From positions 1-64,000 of the forward strand of contig CAVWHY010000008.1 of NCBI GenBank assembly GCA_963754955.1: a stretch of DNA of 64,000 nucleotides, given 5' to 3'. Shown here piece after piece: positions 8,814 to 18,953 of this stretch; position 1 is the stretch's first letter, and each line of letters opens with the position of its first letter. The notes under the pieces were generated by a model, which was not told the origin of the DNA, made no database searches, and saw only the letters and a program-made list of their open reading frames with translations. The stretch comes from CAVQJU01 sp963754955. GTDB lineage: Bacteria; Acidobacteriota; Vicinamibacteria; Vicinamibacterales; CAVVIG01. The position numbers were made by a program, and so were the translations under genes.

Positions 8814-10940
8814 TCAACGCCCCGGCAACTCGAAGACCCACACGGACGCGCCCCGGTCGGGTGGATTCCTGATTTCTGGCACGAGCGCCGGGAACGTCAA
8901 TGCCTGGGCGCCGCCGTTCCCCACGATCATCGCCACGTACTGTCGCCCGTTGGCGAGGTAGCTGATCGGCGCGCTGCTCGGCACGTCGGCGAGCCGCGTG
9001 CGCCACAATTCCTTCCCGGTCGCATCGTCGTAGGCGGCGAAACTGCGATCGAGCGCGCCGGCGAACACAACGCCGCCCGCCGTCGCGAGCGTGCCCGTCG
9101 TCTGCGGGGCGCGCTGCCGTCCGATCCATACGGAGCGGCGCGTCTCCAGGTTGATTGCCTCGAGCCGGCCGTACTTCCCGTCGCTGTCGGGCCGCGGCCG
9201 CAGGCTCCAGCGTACGCCCGTCGAGAGGCTCCCGCGGCCGCCCGTCTCCACCGGGGTCAGGTTCATGCACGATTCGACCAGCGGCACGAAGAGCACCTTC
9301 GTCGCCGGGTTGTACGACGAAGGCAGCCACGACTTGGCGCCGCCGGCGTGTGGGCAGACGAACTTGGTTTCGCCGTCGCCGGGCACGAGGCGCGAGTCGA
9401 TCGTTTTTCGACCCGTGCGCGGATCGATCGCCGTGACGACGTTCTGCAACCCCAGATCGATCGAGAAGACGTACTTCCCGCTCTCGGCTTCCAGGGCGTC
9501 GAAGATCGCCTGCTTCCCGCCCGTGACCACCACAGTCTTCACCGCGCCATTGATCGGCAGCCGCAGCACGTGGCGTTCGAACGCGTAGTCGAGATCCCAC
9601 TGGTCGTTCGGGAGGTGCTGGTAGAACCACACGAGACGGCCCGTGTCAGGGTCGATCGCAAGCGTCGAGTCAGTGTAGAGACCGTCGTTGCTGACGCCGG
9701 TCTCGTGCGATCGGTTCCGCAGCGGGCCCGTGTCGTACGTCTGGGCTGGTCCGAAAAAGGCCAGGTTCAGTCCCGCATCGTAGCTGCCGGGCACCCATAC
9801 GGACGCGCCGTTCCTCTTGTCGAGCGGCACGCCGTTCCAGCTGTCATGCGGGTCACCGGGCGGCGCGATGGCGGCGAACCGCCACGCTTCCTTTCCGCTC
9901 TCCGCGTCGAGCGCAACAATGAAGTTGCCGCCGGGCGACCGGCCGGTCGTGCCGATCATGACCTTGCCCCTGGCGACCAGCGGCCCGCCGGTGATGCCGA
10001 ACCCCGCCTGGCTGTCCACCACCGCCCGATCCCATACGACGTCGCCGGTTTTCGCGTCGAGCGCGACCATGTGCGCATCCGAGGTCGGGACGTACAGGCG
10101 GCCGCCATAGATCGCAATCGCGCGCTTGACGGTCGCAGCGCGGTCCTTGGGCAGCCTCCGGGCGTATTGCCACAGCAGGTCCCCGGTGGCCGCATCGAGC
10201 GCCTGTACCTTGTCGCCGAAGGCGTGCACGAACATCACGCCATCGTGGACGAGCGGTGTCACCTCGTTCGCTCCGTTCGACAACGCCCACCCCCACGCGA
10301 GCCGCAGCGAGGCGACGTTCGATTTCTTAATCTGGGTCAGCGGGCTGAACCCCTGAGCGTCAAACGCCCGGCGCCAGGTCAACCAGTCACCCTGGGGTGG
10401 GCTGCTCAACATGGCGTCGGTCACGCGCGTCATACGGTCGATCGGATTGGCCTTCGGCGGAGGCGGCGGGAGCGGGACGCCCGTTGTGAGTCCTCCGCTC
10501 GGTCCGCCAGCGGCGGCTGGCAGCATGGCGGTCCCCAACGCGGACGACCGCAGATCCGAGGCGTCGGCGACGACGCCGTTTTCCTGTGACAGGAAGGCGA
10601 TGAGTTGAAGGTACGTGTCGTCGCCCAGGCTGTTGGGCGCCGACGGCGGCATCGTCCGGCTCATCTCGTCGAACAGGCGATCGAGCGGACGATTGCCCCA
10701 TCGGAGCCGGAAGTCGTTTCCCTTGAGGGGGGGCGCGAACGCGCCGTCGTCCAGGCTCGCCCCGTGACACGACGCGCATCCCGCGTCGTACGACGCCTTC
10801 CCGCGCGCCGCCTGTACGGCTGTGAACGAGGGCGTCGATAGAGCCTGAGCCTCGAGCGGACGCCCGCCGGGCCACACGGCGACCACAGAGGCCAGGCCCG
10901 CCGCGACACCGACAGCCGCCAACCCAATCCGATGGTTCAT
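8814..10940 (-). CDS. Cytochrome c-quinoprotein (PQQ) dehydrogenase fusion
   Basis: The 708-residue periplasmic protein has a signal peptide. A cytochrome c domain follows with Cys55-Ala-Ser-Cys58-His59 and a probable axial Met near 97 in Met-Pro-Pro. From about 165 onward there is a PQQ-type eight-bladed propeller, with repeated Ala-Leu-Asp-Ala-x-Thr-Gly-Asp-x-x-Trp docking motifs and Gly-Asp-Trp-Leu-Thr-Trp-Arg-Arg at its start. It should oxidise an alcohol or sugar and pass electrons through its own haem. In many quinohaemoproteins the haem domain is C-terminal; here it leads. It reads as one intact frame, unlike most neighbours. Confidence 0.87.
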   Translation of the reverse strand: MNHRIGLAAVGVAAGLASVVAVWPGGRPLEAQALSTPSFTAVQAARGKASYDAGCASCHGASLDDGAFAPPLKGNDFRLRWGNRPLDRLFDEMSRTMPPSAPNSLGDDTYLQLIAFLSQENGVVADASDLRSSALGTAMLPAAAGGPSGGLTTGVPLPPPPPKANPIDRMTRVTDAMLSSPPQGDWLTWRRAFDAQGFSPLTQIKKSNVASLRLAWGWALSNGANEVTPLVHDGVMFVHAFGDKVQALDAATGDLLWQYARRLPKDRAATVKRAIAIYGGRLYVPTSDAHMVALDAKTGDVVWDRAVVDSQAGFGITGGPLVARGKVMIGTTGRSPGGNFIVALDAESGKEAWRFAAIAPPGDPHDSWNGVPLDKRNGASVWVPGSYDAGLNLAFFGPAQTYDTGPLRNRSHETGVSNDGLYTDSTLAIDPDTGRLVWFYQHLPNDQWDLDYAFERHVLRLPINGAVKTVVVTGGKQAIFDALEAESGKYVFSIDLGLQNVVTAIDPRTGRKTIDSRLVPGDGETKFVCPHAGGAKSWLPSSYNPATKVLFVPLVESCMNLTPVETGGRGSLSTGVRWSLRPRPDSDGKYGRLEAINLETRRSVWIGRQRAPQTTGTLATAGGVVFAGALDRSFAAYDDATGKELWRTRLADVPSSAPISYLANGRQYVAMIVGNGGAQALTFPALVPEIRNPPDRGASVWVFELPGR

Positions 10941-11101
10941 CGTACTCTCCGTCAGTTACGGGGCCGGTCCTGCGGGACCGGACGGCCGCCTCCGTACGCG
11001 TCCACGAAATGTGCACACATGAAGGCGCCGTCGGGGGATTATAGGCTGGCGCAGCTGAGCTCAGCCCTATCGGCGGGCTCGTACTTCGCGCCCTCGATGC
11101 G

Positions 11102-11107
11102 TAAAAT
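11102..11107 (+). promoter_or_regulatory. -10-like TAAAAT abutting the start
   Basis: TAAAAT lies directly before the ATG at 11108. If it is the -10 box, transcription would start near the in-frame GTG at 11114, six bases downstream, giving a leaderless mRNA. Confidence 0.35.
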
Positions 11108-12674
11108 ATGGCCGTGACAACAGCCGGGCTCCCCGACCAGCGCTCCGGGTACGAGACGTTCTTCGGCTTGAACGAGTCGCCGTTCAACCTGGTCCCCGAT
11201 CCCCGATTCCTTTTCGGCAGCGCGACGCATTCGGCGGCGCTCGCCCAGGTGGCCTACGCCCTCGAACGCCGCGAGCCGCTCGTCGTCATCACGGGCGACA
11301 TCGGCACGGGCAAGACGCTGCTGTGCCGGACCGTCCTTCAACGGCTGCCGTTCAAGACGTTCCTGTCCGTCATCCACGATCCGCTGCTCGAGGCCGACGA
11401 TCTGATCAAGGAGCTGCTCAGGGACTTCGGCGTCATCGCCAAGGATCCGGCGCGGTTCCGCGGCGCGACGCGCCATCAGCTGGTCCACACGCTGCAGGCG
11501 TTCCTCAGCTCGCTCGCGCCGATCCAGGCCCACGCCGTCGTCATGATCGACGAGGCCCAGCATCTGCGTCCCGACGTCCTCGAGCAGATCCGCCTGTTGT
11601 CGAACATCGACGATTCGCGTGGGACGATCCTGCAGATTATTCTGGTCGGCCAGATGGATCTCGAGCCGCTGCTGTCGCGGCCCGAGCTGCGTCAGCTGCA
11701 GCAGCGTGTCACGAGGCGATTCGCCCTCGCGCCGTTGAACAAAGAGGAAGTGCAGCAGTACGTCGAGCATCGGATCGCGCTGGCGCGCCAGGGCGAGCCG
11801 GTGCCCGACGGCGACAAACGCCGGCCTCATCTTCAAACCCGACGCGATCGAGGCCGTGGCCGCGATCTCCGCAGGCGTGCCGCGCGTCATCAATCTCCTG
11901 TGCGATCGATCGCTCGAGCTGGCGTTCGATGCACAGGTGCACACGATCGACGGAGCGCGCGTGCACGCGGCCGCGCGCGGGCTGGGCATCGAGAAGCCAG
12001 ACATGACAGCGGCGCCCGTGCCAGTCCCCGCGGAACCTGTCGCCGTGCCGGCTGCTCCACCGAAGATAGCAGCGCCGGAGCCGGTGGCGATACTCCCGGC
12101 GCCAGACCCGATCCCGTGGCCGCCCGCGCCGACATCCGCAGCCTTCGAATCGGTCCACGAATTGGCAGCCGAGGTGCTCCCCGCGCAGCCGCCTCCAACT
12201 CCGCGCCCGACGAAGCTCCTCGCCCTCGCGCTGCTGGCGGTTGTTCTGGGTGCGGCCGGCGTGTTCGGGTACTTGCGGATGCGAACTCCGGCGGCGGAGC
12301 CACCTCCGCCCGCGGCGGCTGCGCCCCGTGCAGCGGCGCCCGCGGCGTCGCCCGCCGCTCACCCGGCGGCACAGCCAGCCGGAGCACCAGCGCACCGCCA
12401 GTTCCGGCGGCCGCGGCGGCTGCAGAATCGCAGACGCCTCCCGGCGGACACGCGCTTCGACATCGTCGTCGCGTCGTTCCGCACAGACGCGCGCGCGACG
12501 CTGGTCGCCGATCAGGTCTCGGCCCTCGGCGTGGCCGTTCGCCGCCGCGAGTCAGACGGGTGGCAGCAGGTCATCGCCGGCCCGTTCGCGTCGCGGGCGG
12601 CCGCGGAGGAAGCGCAGCAGCGAATCCATGCCGCGGGTCTGACGGGGACGCAAATCGCGCCGGCAACCCGGTAG
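11108..12674 (+). CDS. DamX/ExeA-like AAA ATPase with C-terminal SPOR domain, frameshifted
   Basis: The N-terminal part is an ExeA/GspA-type AAA domain: Asn-Glu-Ser-Pro-Phe-Asn-Leu-Val-Pro-Asp-Pro, Walker A Gly-Asp-Ile-Gly-Thr-Gly-Lys-Thr (63-70) and Walker B Val-Val-Met-Ile-Asp-Glu-Ala-Gln (144-151). An AAA run at 11816-11818 has one base too many, and the frame shifts to Gly-Leu-Ile-Phe-Lys-Pro-Asp-Ala. After that come a Pro/Ala-rich cytoplasmic linker, one membrane helix (about 12220-12285) and a second Pro/Ala linker. A SPOR-like domain of about 70 residues ends the protein. This order, ATPase then membrane helix then SPOR, matches DamX-type division proteins, in which SPOR binds denuded septal peptidoglycan. 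No pilus or secretion genes are adjacent. Confidence 0.8.
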
Positions 12675-12760
12675 TCTGAACGTCATAAATGATTCATAAG
12701 TAAGCACATCCTGACAGCATTGCCATTGCATCGCCCGGCTCGGGGGCTAACAATGGATCG

Positions 12761-15251
12761 TTGCCCATCCACCAATTTCTCACCCGCTGGTCGTCACTCG
12801 TCCTTCGCGCGGCGCTGCTGCTGATCTTCACCCTTTGCGGAGCGGGGCTGCTCCAGGCACAGGATGCCGCCGGTCGAAACGGAACGATCGAAGGGACCAT
12901 CTCAACCCAGAACGGATCGGTCCGCCTGCCGGGCGTGGTCGTCGTGTTACGCGGCGATGGCGACGGAGAACTCCCGCAGCCTGTCTCCGATGGCGACGGC
13001 AAGTTTTCGATTCCGGATCTTCCGCCGGGCCGTTACACCCTGAGCGCCGCGCTCGACGGGTTTCAGGCGGTCGAGATGGCCACCACTGTCGCACCCGGCG
13101 CAACCGTCACGCTGGCGCTCGATCTGCCGATCGCGTTGACCGAGCACGTCGATGTCGTCGCGCGGACGGTCGTGTCCACATCGGACTCGCTCGCGACGAC
13201 CGAGACGGTGGACAGCAAGGAAACCCAGTTGCTCTCGCCCGGCGAAGGCATCCAGACGGCCGTTCGCCTGACGCCGGGCGTCATCGAGCTCAGCCGCGGG
13301 AACAGCATCGACGGCGCGCGCCCGAACCAGACCAGCCAGCAGATCGGGTCCGCCACGCTCGTCGATCCGGCGACTAACCTGTCGCGCGTCGCGCTGCCGG
13401 CCGACGGCATCGACTCGATTTCGGTCATGTCGAACCCGTACGAAGTGGAGTTCGGCAGGTTTTCATCCGGTCTCGTGATGATCCAGACCCGCCGCGCCGG
13501 CGACGACTGGAAGGTCCGCGTCAACAACCTCGAGCCGAACCTGCGGGTCAAGCGGTACACGGTGTTCGACGTGAACGGTGTCGTCGCCTGGAAGCCGAGC
13601 GTCGAGTTCGGGGGCCCGATCATCAAGGATCGCGTCTTCGTGGAGCAGACCGCGCAGTACTACTACCAGACCACCGACATCAACAGCCGTCCCGAAAACG
13701 AGCTGCGCAAAACGGATTGGGTCAGCTCGCTGACACGCATCGACGTCAACCTCTCTGAGCGCCAGGCGCTGATGTTCAGCGCGGGGTTCGTGCCCGGCAG
13801 CGTGTCGAATGCCACGCTCGGCACCTTCACGCCCCCCGCTGCCACGGCGGACATCGACAACCACTTCAGCCACGCGATGATGACGGAACGGGCCCAGATT
13901 GCCGGCGGGACGTTCCTCGAGAGCATGCTGGAGTTCCACACGTACGACACGTCGGTCCTGGGCAAGGGGCCGGCGGAGATGCAGCTCCTTCCGGGCACCA
14001 CGCTCGGAAACTTCTTCAATCGCCAGGATCGGAGCACGACGTCGTTCCAGTGGGTCGAGACGGTGTCGACATCGCGCAAGGGTCCCCTCGGCATGCACGC
14101 CATGAAAGCCGGGATCGACCTGCTGAACACCGGCTACGACGGGACGAGCGCGAGCCGGCCGGTGCTCGTCAGGCGCTCGGACGGCACGCTGGCCAGGCAG
14201 CTGGTGTTCGATAGTCAGCTGACGGAGCAATCCGTTCACGGGACGGATTTCGCCGCGTTTGTGCAGGACCGTATCCAGCCACGCCCGCGCTGGTGGGTCG
14301 AGCTCGGAGGCCGCCTCGATTACGACGCGGTGACCGGACGCACCGACGCCACGCCCCGCGTGGGGGCGGCCGTTCTCCTGGACGACTCCGGCAACACCGT
14401 GCTCCGCGGCGGCATCGGGGTGTTTTACGAGAGAACGCCGCTCATCGCGGGCGCGTTCGATGAGTTCGAGAACGCGCTCGACACCCGGTACGACATCGAC
14501 GGCATCACGCCGCTCGGGCCGGCCCTGCGCTACACGCACGTCACCGAGCCCAACCTCGAGGTCGCCCGCAGCACGGCCTGGGACGTTGCCTACGACAAGC
14601 GTGTGAACAAGATGGTCGCGCTGCGGCTGAGCGTGCTCGGCCGGCAAGGCAGCCACGAACTGATCGTCGATCCGGTCCGCACGGGAACCGCCGCCGCGCT
14701 GGTCCTGAGCAGCACCGGCGAGTCCAGCTACCTGCAGGAGGAAGTAAACCTCCACGTCACGCGGGGACCGCGTCTGGACGTCAGCACGTCATACGTCCAT
14801 TCGTCCGCGCACCAGGATCTGAACAACGTGATCGAGTTCTACGACGCGGTGCTCGAGCCGATCATCGGGTCGAACGCGTACGCGCCGGCGGCCGCCGACG
14901 CGCCGAACCGCCTGTTCGTCCACGGCCGCGCGATGCCGGCGCGGGCGCTGGATGGTGCTCGGCACGTTCGAGTGGCGCAGCGGGCTGCCGTATTCGATCG
15001 TCAACGATGCGCTCGACTTCGTCGGTCCCCGAAACGACCAGCGCTTTCCGACGTATCTGCGCGTCGACGCCGGCGTCGAACGCCGCCTGAACGTGGCGAA
15101 GATGCATCCGTGGGTGGGACTCCGCGTCGCCAACGCGTTGAACTCGTTCCTGCCGGTTGACGTCCAGGCAAACCTCGGCGCGCCCGACTTCGGCAACTTC
15201 TACAACTCGCCCTTCCGGGAATACCGCATACACGTCCGGTTCGAGAAGTAG
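12761..15251 (+). CDS. TonB-type outer-membrane receptor with carboxypeptidase-regulatory domain, frameshifted
   Basis: The protein of about 830 residues has a signal peptide. A carboxypeptidase-regulatory-like beta-sandwich follows (about residues 40-125), with Ile-Glu-Gly-Thr-Ile and Leu-Pro-Pro-Gly-Arg-Tyr-Thr-Leu. Then come a plug-like region and a long barrel ending in Arg-Ile-His-Val-Arg-Phe-Glu-Lys with a near-terminal aromatic residue. A GGG at 14943-14945 carries one base too many: removing it joins Arg-Ala-Met-Pro-Ala-Arg to Arg-Trp-Met-Val-Leu-Gly-Thr-Phe-Glu-Trp. Such OAR-like proteins import large ligands or shape the surface; the ligand is unknown. It starts 86 bases after the DamX-like gene. 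Confidence 0.8.
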
Positions 15252-15257
15252 CGCCCG

Positions 15258-15430
15258 AAGACGACGTACAACACAGAGCACGCTGAGCACGCGGAGAATG
15301 TCGTCCGTGGGCCTTCGTACCTGGTGCGAGGTCCGTCCAACATGCAGTCGTCATGGGCTGCACCGCGACCTAGGAGAGCGGACAAGGACGGACCAAGCAC
15401 CGAGCACCAGGTACCAAGCACTGACACGAC
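15258..15430. repeat. Iterated 7-base-word repeats between convergent genes
   Basis: The ACAGAGCACGC and GAGCACGCGGAG words near 15270 match the arm at 49616. Near 15393-15425, iterated ACCAAGC, ACCGAGC, ACCAGGT and ACCAAGC words match the set at 47805-47840. The element fills the gap between converging genes and may act as a terminator. No gene is seen here. Confidence 0.6.
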
Positions 15431-15448
15431 AGGGAACCGAAGACCGCT

Positions 15449-16773
15449 CTAGGATCGGCCGCTACGCTGCGGGGTTCTCGAGCGCGCCGCCAGCCTGACG
15501 AACCAGGCGATCGCGGCGGCGGCCAGGACGACCATCAGCCACCGCATCGCGCTGGCGAGAAACGCCGGCGTCAGCTCCGGCCAGGCAAAGGGCACCTGCA
15601 TCAGCCGCTCGCCGCGTTCGGTCATCCAGTGCCACGCGGTGTGCGCCACCAGGGCCGACAGGATGATCGTGCCCATCCGCTCCGCCACGACGAACCGGAA
15701 CAGCAGATCGAGCGCCGGGACGAGCACCGCGAGCACGAGGAGCTGCCCCAGCTCGACGCCGGCGTTGAACGACAGCAGCGACGTCAGCAGGTGCGAGCCG
15801 GCGAACTGCAGCGATTCGCGCAGCGCAAATGAGAATCCGAACCCGTGCACGAGGCCGAACGCGAACGTGATGAGCCAGCGCCGCCTGAGCGCCGGCGACA
15901 CGATGTTCTCGAGCGCCATGTAGACGATGGACGTGGCGATGAGCGTTTCGATGAGGAGCGGAAACCAGAGTGCACCCGGCGCGAAACCGTAGGCCGACGC
16001 GACGAGCGTCACCGAGTGCGCCAGCGTGAACGACGTCACGACGAGCGCGAGCGCGCGGATGCGCCGGAACGGAATGACCAGGCAGACGAGAAACAACAGG
16101 TGATCCGTCCCGCCGAGGATGTGCCAGAAACCGAGTTGCACGAATCGCAGGGCGGCCTGATGCCAGCGCGGATCGAGGCGCACGACGCCCACGTCCCCCG
16201 GATACTCGAACGCGCGCACGGCGCCGCCAGGCGGCAGGAACCGCAGCACCGTCACCGTCCGCTGGCCGAGCCGCGCGAACCGCGGGTTGATCGAAAACTC
16301 CGACCGATCGGACTCGATCGGGTATTCGATCAGCGCGTCGATCAACCCCTGGCTCCAGAACAACTCCGTGTCGGCCGGCAGGGGCTCGCCGGTGACATGC
16401 GCGAGCGCCGTCGTCGAACGAGCCGAACGACTTGTCGGCGGGCAGCGAGGCGCGGACCGCGGCAATGCCGCGCGCCGCCAAGCGCGGTGTCGCCTTCGTA
16501 CAGATCGATGTTGTTGACCAGCCAGATTGTGGCGGCGTCGTGCAGGATGGTGTCTGCGCGGCCCACGTCGAGCCGGTCGGCGCCGCGCATCGGGTATTCG
16601 ACGTCGCGCATGGCCTTGAGAGGCGCGCGGACCAGCAGCTGGACGCGCCGGCCGTCCGGCTTCACGAGCACCTGGACGGTCACGTCGTTCGGGATGTCGT
16701 GCGCCGAGACGGCGGCGGCCGGCCAGAGCGCGCAGGCCAAGACGGCAGCGGCCAGAATCCGGTCTTTCGTCAC
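15449..16773 (-). CDS. HupE/UreJ-like membrane protein, frameshifted
   Basis: The start is a GTG at 16773, followed by a signal-like helix and His-Asp-Ile-Pro-Asn-Asp-Val-Thr-Val. A soluble N-terminal domain precedes about seven membrane helices. Those carry Gly-Gly-Thr-Asp-His-Leu-Leu-Phe-Leu, Phe-Thr-Leu-Ala-His-Ser-Val-Thr-Leu and Phe-Gly-Leu-Val-His-Gly-Phe-Gly-Phe-Ser. These His-rich motifs are typical of HupE/UreJ proteins, linked to nickel or hydrogenase/urease maturation, although no urease or hydrogenase gene is in view. Two single-base insertions, in the AA at 16480-16481 and the CC at 16408-16409, explain the two frame changes. It is divergent from the propeller gene at 16798, with 24 bases between the start codons. 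Confidence 0.75.
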
Positions 16774-16784
16774 GCCCGCTACTG

Positions 16785-16790
16785 TATACT
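16785..16790 (+). promoter_or_regulatory. -10 box (TATACT) for a likely leaderless mRNA
   Basis: TATACT ends 7 bases before the ATG at 16798, in the same TGTATACTGCGC context as at 6480. GTATAC is self-complementary, so the element could also serve the divergent gene starting at 16773. Confidence 0.5.
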
Positions 16791-16797
16791 GCGCCGC

Positions 16798-17985
16798 ATG
16801 ATGCGGAACATTCTCATCGGCACGGCTTTTCTCGCGGGCATCGTGGCGCTCGGCATCGGCCAGGACCGGCTCGAGCAGCGCGCGGCCGCGCAGGCGAAAG
16901 CCGGCGCATCGGCGCCGAGGTACGAGGTGGACCCGTTCTGGCCGAAGCCGCTGCCCAATCACTGGATTCTCGGTTCGACCATCGGCGTCGGCGTGGACTT
17001 CCAGGATCACGTCTGGATCATCCACCGCGGCGCGGCCACGCTCGACCCCAAGGAACTCTGGGGCACCGGCAATTCGCCCGCCAGCGAATGCTGCGCCGCG
17101 GCGCCGCCCGTCCTCGAGTTCGATCAGGCCGGCAACCTCCTCAACCACTGGGGCGGCCCGGGCGAGGGTTACGAGTGGCCCGAAAGCAACCACGGCATCA
17201 CCGTGGACAGCAAGGGCATCGTCTGGATCGGCGGGAACGGCGCGTCGGACGGCCACATCCTGAAGTTCACGCGCGACGGCAAGTTCGTGAAGCAGTTCGG
17301 CTTCCAGTACGCGAGCGCCGGCAGCAACGACATGTGGGCGTTCGGCCGGGTCGCGAAGGTCTTCCTCGACGAGAAGAGCAACGAGGCGTACGTGGCCGAC
17401 GGCTACGGCAACAAGCGCGTCGCCGTCATCGACATGGACAGCGGGAAGATCAAGCGGTACTGGGGCGCGTACGGCAACAAGCCGAGCGACGCCAACCTGG
17501 GGCCGTACAATCCCACCGCCCCGCCCGCGCAGCAGTTCCGCAATCCCGTGCACTGCGCCGAGTTGTCGAACGACGGGTTCGTCTACGCGTGCGATCGCGC
17601 CAACGATCGCGTGCAGGTGTTCCGGAAAGACGGGACGTTCGTGAAGGAGGTGTTCGTCCAGAAGAACACCCGCGGCGACGGCTCCGCATGGGACATCGCC
17701 TTCTCGAAGGACGCGCAGCAGAAGTACTTCTTCCTGGCCGACGGCGCCAACGACAAGATCCACGTGTTCGACCGCGAATCGCTCACCGAGTTGACGGCGT
17801 TCGGCGACGGCGGCCGCTACCCCGGCCAGTTCTACGCGGTCCACAGCATCGCCGCGGACTCGAAGGGCAACCTGTACACGACGGAAACCTACGAGGGCAA
17901 GCGCGTGCAGCGGTTCCTGAACAAGGGAGTCGCGCCGGTGACGACGGCCAACCAGGGCACGCCCTGGCCGAAGGCCACCAAATAG
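16798..17985 (+). CDS. NHL/six-bladed beta-propeller protein
   Basis: This intact 395-residue secreted propeller is a paralogue of the gene at 7609. It has a signal peptide or N-terminal anchor, then Val-Asp-Pro-Phe-Trp-Pro-Lys-Pro-Leu-Pro. Blade motifs include Val-Leu-Glu-Phe-Asp-Gln-Ala-Gly-Asn, Ile-Leu-Lys-Phe-Thr-Arg-Asp-Gly, Val-Gln-Val-Phe-Arg-Lys-Asp-Gly and Lys-Gly-Asn-Leu-Tyr-Thr-Thr-Glu. The fold is clear; a lyase or binding role is unknown. A frame extending upstream through the divergent promoter region is not the start, because the hydrophobic leader begins at Met-Met-Arg-Asn. A strong inverted repeat follows its stop codon directly. Confidence 0.85.
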   Translation: MMRNILIGTAFLAGIVALGIGQDRLEQRAAAQAKAGASAPRYEVDPFWPKPLPNHWILGSTIGVGVDFQDHVWIIHRGAATLDPKELWGTGNSPASECCAAAPPVLEFDQAGNLLNHWGGPGEGYEWPESNHGITVDSKGIVWIGGNGASDGHILKFTRDGKFVKQFGFQYASAGSNDMWAFGRVAKVFLDEKSNEAYVADGYGNKRVAVIDMDSGKIKRYWGAYGNKPSDANLGPYNPTAPPAQQFRNPVHCAELSNDGFVYACDRANDRVQVFRKDGTFVKEVFVQKNTRGDGSAWDIAFSKDAQQKYFFLADGANDKIHVFDRESLTELTAFGDGGRYPGQFYAVHSIAADSKGNLYTTETYEGKRVQRFLNKGVAPVTTANQGTPWPKATK

Positions 17986-18070
17986 AAAGTTCAAAGTTCA
18001 AAGTTCAAAGTGGAGAAGTAAGTCACACTCCCACTTCTCCACTTTAAACTTTTCTACTTTGAACTTTCTT
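17986..18070. terminator. Long inverted repeat of AAAGTTC words, likely bidirectional terminator
   Basis: Three tandem AAAGTTC words and GTGGAGAAGT form the left arm; ACTTCTCCAC plus two degenerate words, TTTAAAC and TTTGAAC, form the right arm. The hairpin lies between convergent genes. It starts at the base after the upstream stop and includes the last codons of the gene on the other strand. Confidence 0.65.
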
Positions 18071-18953
18071 CCAGTCCCTCTGTCAGTTCAATCGAGGTGC
18101 CCCAGGGATCGGTGAGCATGGCCCGTGCGACGCCGGATGAATCCTTGGCGTAAGCGGTGTCGAACTTCACGCCTGCGGCATCCAGCTTCCTGCAGAACGC
18201 GGAGAGATTCTTCACCTCGAAGCCGATGTGATCGAGCATCCGTCCCCGGGTGGGCACCATCGGCTGCTTGTTGTCCGAGAAATTCATGTTGATGCCCGGC
18301 AGGTCGGCGGCCGGGTAACGCCACCGCATCCCCGGTAACGCGCCGAACGTCTTCGCGTACCACTCCTTCGCCTTCGACTCGCTCCCTTCCGGCAGATACA
18401 GGTGGATGTGATACGCGATGATCGGCTTCGTCACCGGGTGATTGTGGCGATCGGCGCCCGCATCGGTCGTCCCGCCGTCGGGCGTGAACATGGTGTTCGT
18501 CGCGGTATTGTCGAACAGCTCGATGCGCTCGCCCTCGGGGCTGGTCACCGATCCGACGCCGGGGAACTGCTCGAGCAGCTGCACGGTCAACCCGGCAGCC
18601 TTGAGCGCCGGCAGCGAGGGCACCCGAAACGCGACGTGGTTCACGACGGAGCCGGCCGTGCCGCCGGAGGACTCGCCCTTCGTCAGCACCACGAACACGT
18701 CGGGGAACTGGATCGCGTCGGTCCCGGCAATCGTGACCGGCTTGCCGCCGAGCGCGACCCAGAAGCGCTTGTTCGCCTCGACATCGCGGACGTGGTAGTG
18801 CAGGTGTCCCATCGCGACACCCGCCGCGTTCGGCTTCGAAAGCTGCGCCCACGCCGGCGCGGCCGACAACAACACCGCCACCCCGGCCCACCCGACGCAC
18901 CCGACCGACCTGACCCACCCGGCGCCCCCGACCCACCCGACCTGTGACCGCAT
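18054..18953 (-). CDS. Secreted tandem VOC-domain protein
   Basis: The ATG at 18953 overlaps the stop of the upstream gene as TGATG, suggesting coupled translation. The leader is odd: Gly-Trp-Val-Gly-Gly-Ala-Gly-Trp-Val-Arg is written by iterated GGTCGGGT-like DNA words and precedes a normal hydrophobic core ending Ala-Trp-Ala-Gln. Two VOC modules follow: His-Leu-His-Tyr-His-Val-Arg-Asp near 50, and a second with Tyr-His-Ile-His-Leu-Tyr, Asp-His-Ile-Gly-Phe-Glu-Val-Lys and Thr-Asp-Pro-Trp-Gly. Metal ligands are probably the His in those motifs and the final Glu of Ser-Ile-Glu-Leu-Thr-Glu. Substrate unknown. Confidence 0.8.
   Translation of the reverse strand: MRSQVGWVGGAGWVRSVGCVGWAGVAVLLSAAPAWAQLSKPNAAGVAMGHLHYHVRDVEANKRFWVALGGKPVTIAGTDAIQFPDVFVVLTKGESSGGTAGSVVNHVAFRVPSLPALKAAGLTVQLLEQFPGVGSVTSPEGERIELFDNTATNTMFTPDGGTTDAGADRHNHPVTKPIIAYHIHLYLPEGSESKAKEWYAKTFGALPGMRWRYPAADLPGINMNFSDNKQPMVPTRGRMLDHIGFEVKNLSAFCRKLDAAGVKFDTAYAKDSSGVARAMLTDPWGTSIELTEGLEESSK
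18850..18945. repeat. Iterated GGTCGGGT-like words inside a signal-peptide coding region
   Basis: On the minus strand the words GTCGGGTGGGTC, GCCGGGTGGGTC, AGGTCGGTCGGGT and GCGTCGGGTGGGCC follow one another. They encode the Gly/Trp/Val-rich start of the VOC protein. The style matches the 7-8-base-word repeats found between genes. Confidence 0.5.

Noticed and set aside
9348..10589. Long open frame of about 400 codons on the plus strand
   Set aside because: It lies fully opposite the intact quinoprotein gene, is Arg-rich with no motif, and is a typical shadow in GC-rich DNA.
13463..14755. Open frame of 430 codons on the minus strand
   Set aside because: It is antisense to the receptor gene at 12761, which has clear family sequence.
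16432..16797. N-terminal extension of the propeller at 16798
   Set aside because: The added residues are antisense to the HupE/UreJ-like gene, and the signal peptide begins at 16798.
17986..18070. Possible small RNA gene
   Set aside because: The hairpin is explained as a bidirectional terminator between convergent genes; no promoter is visible.
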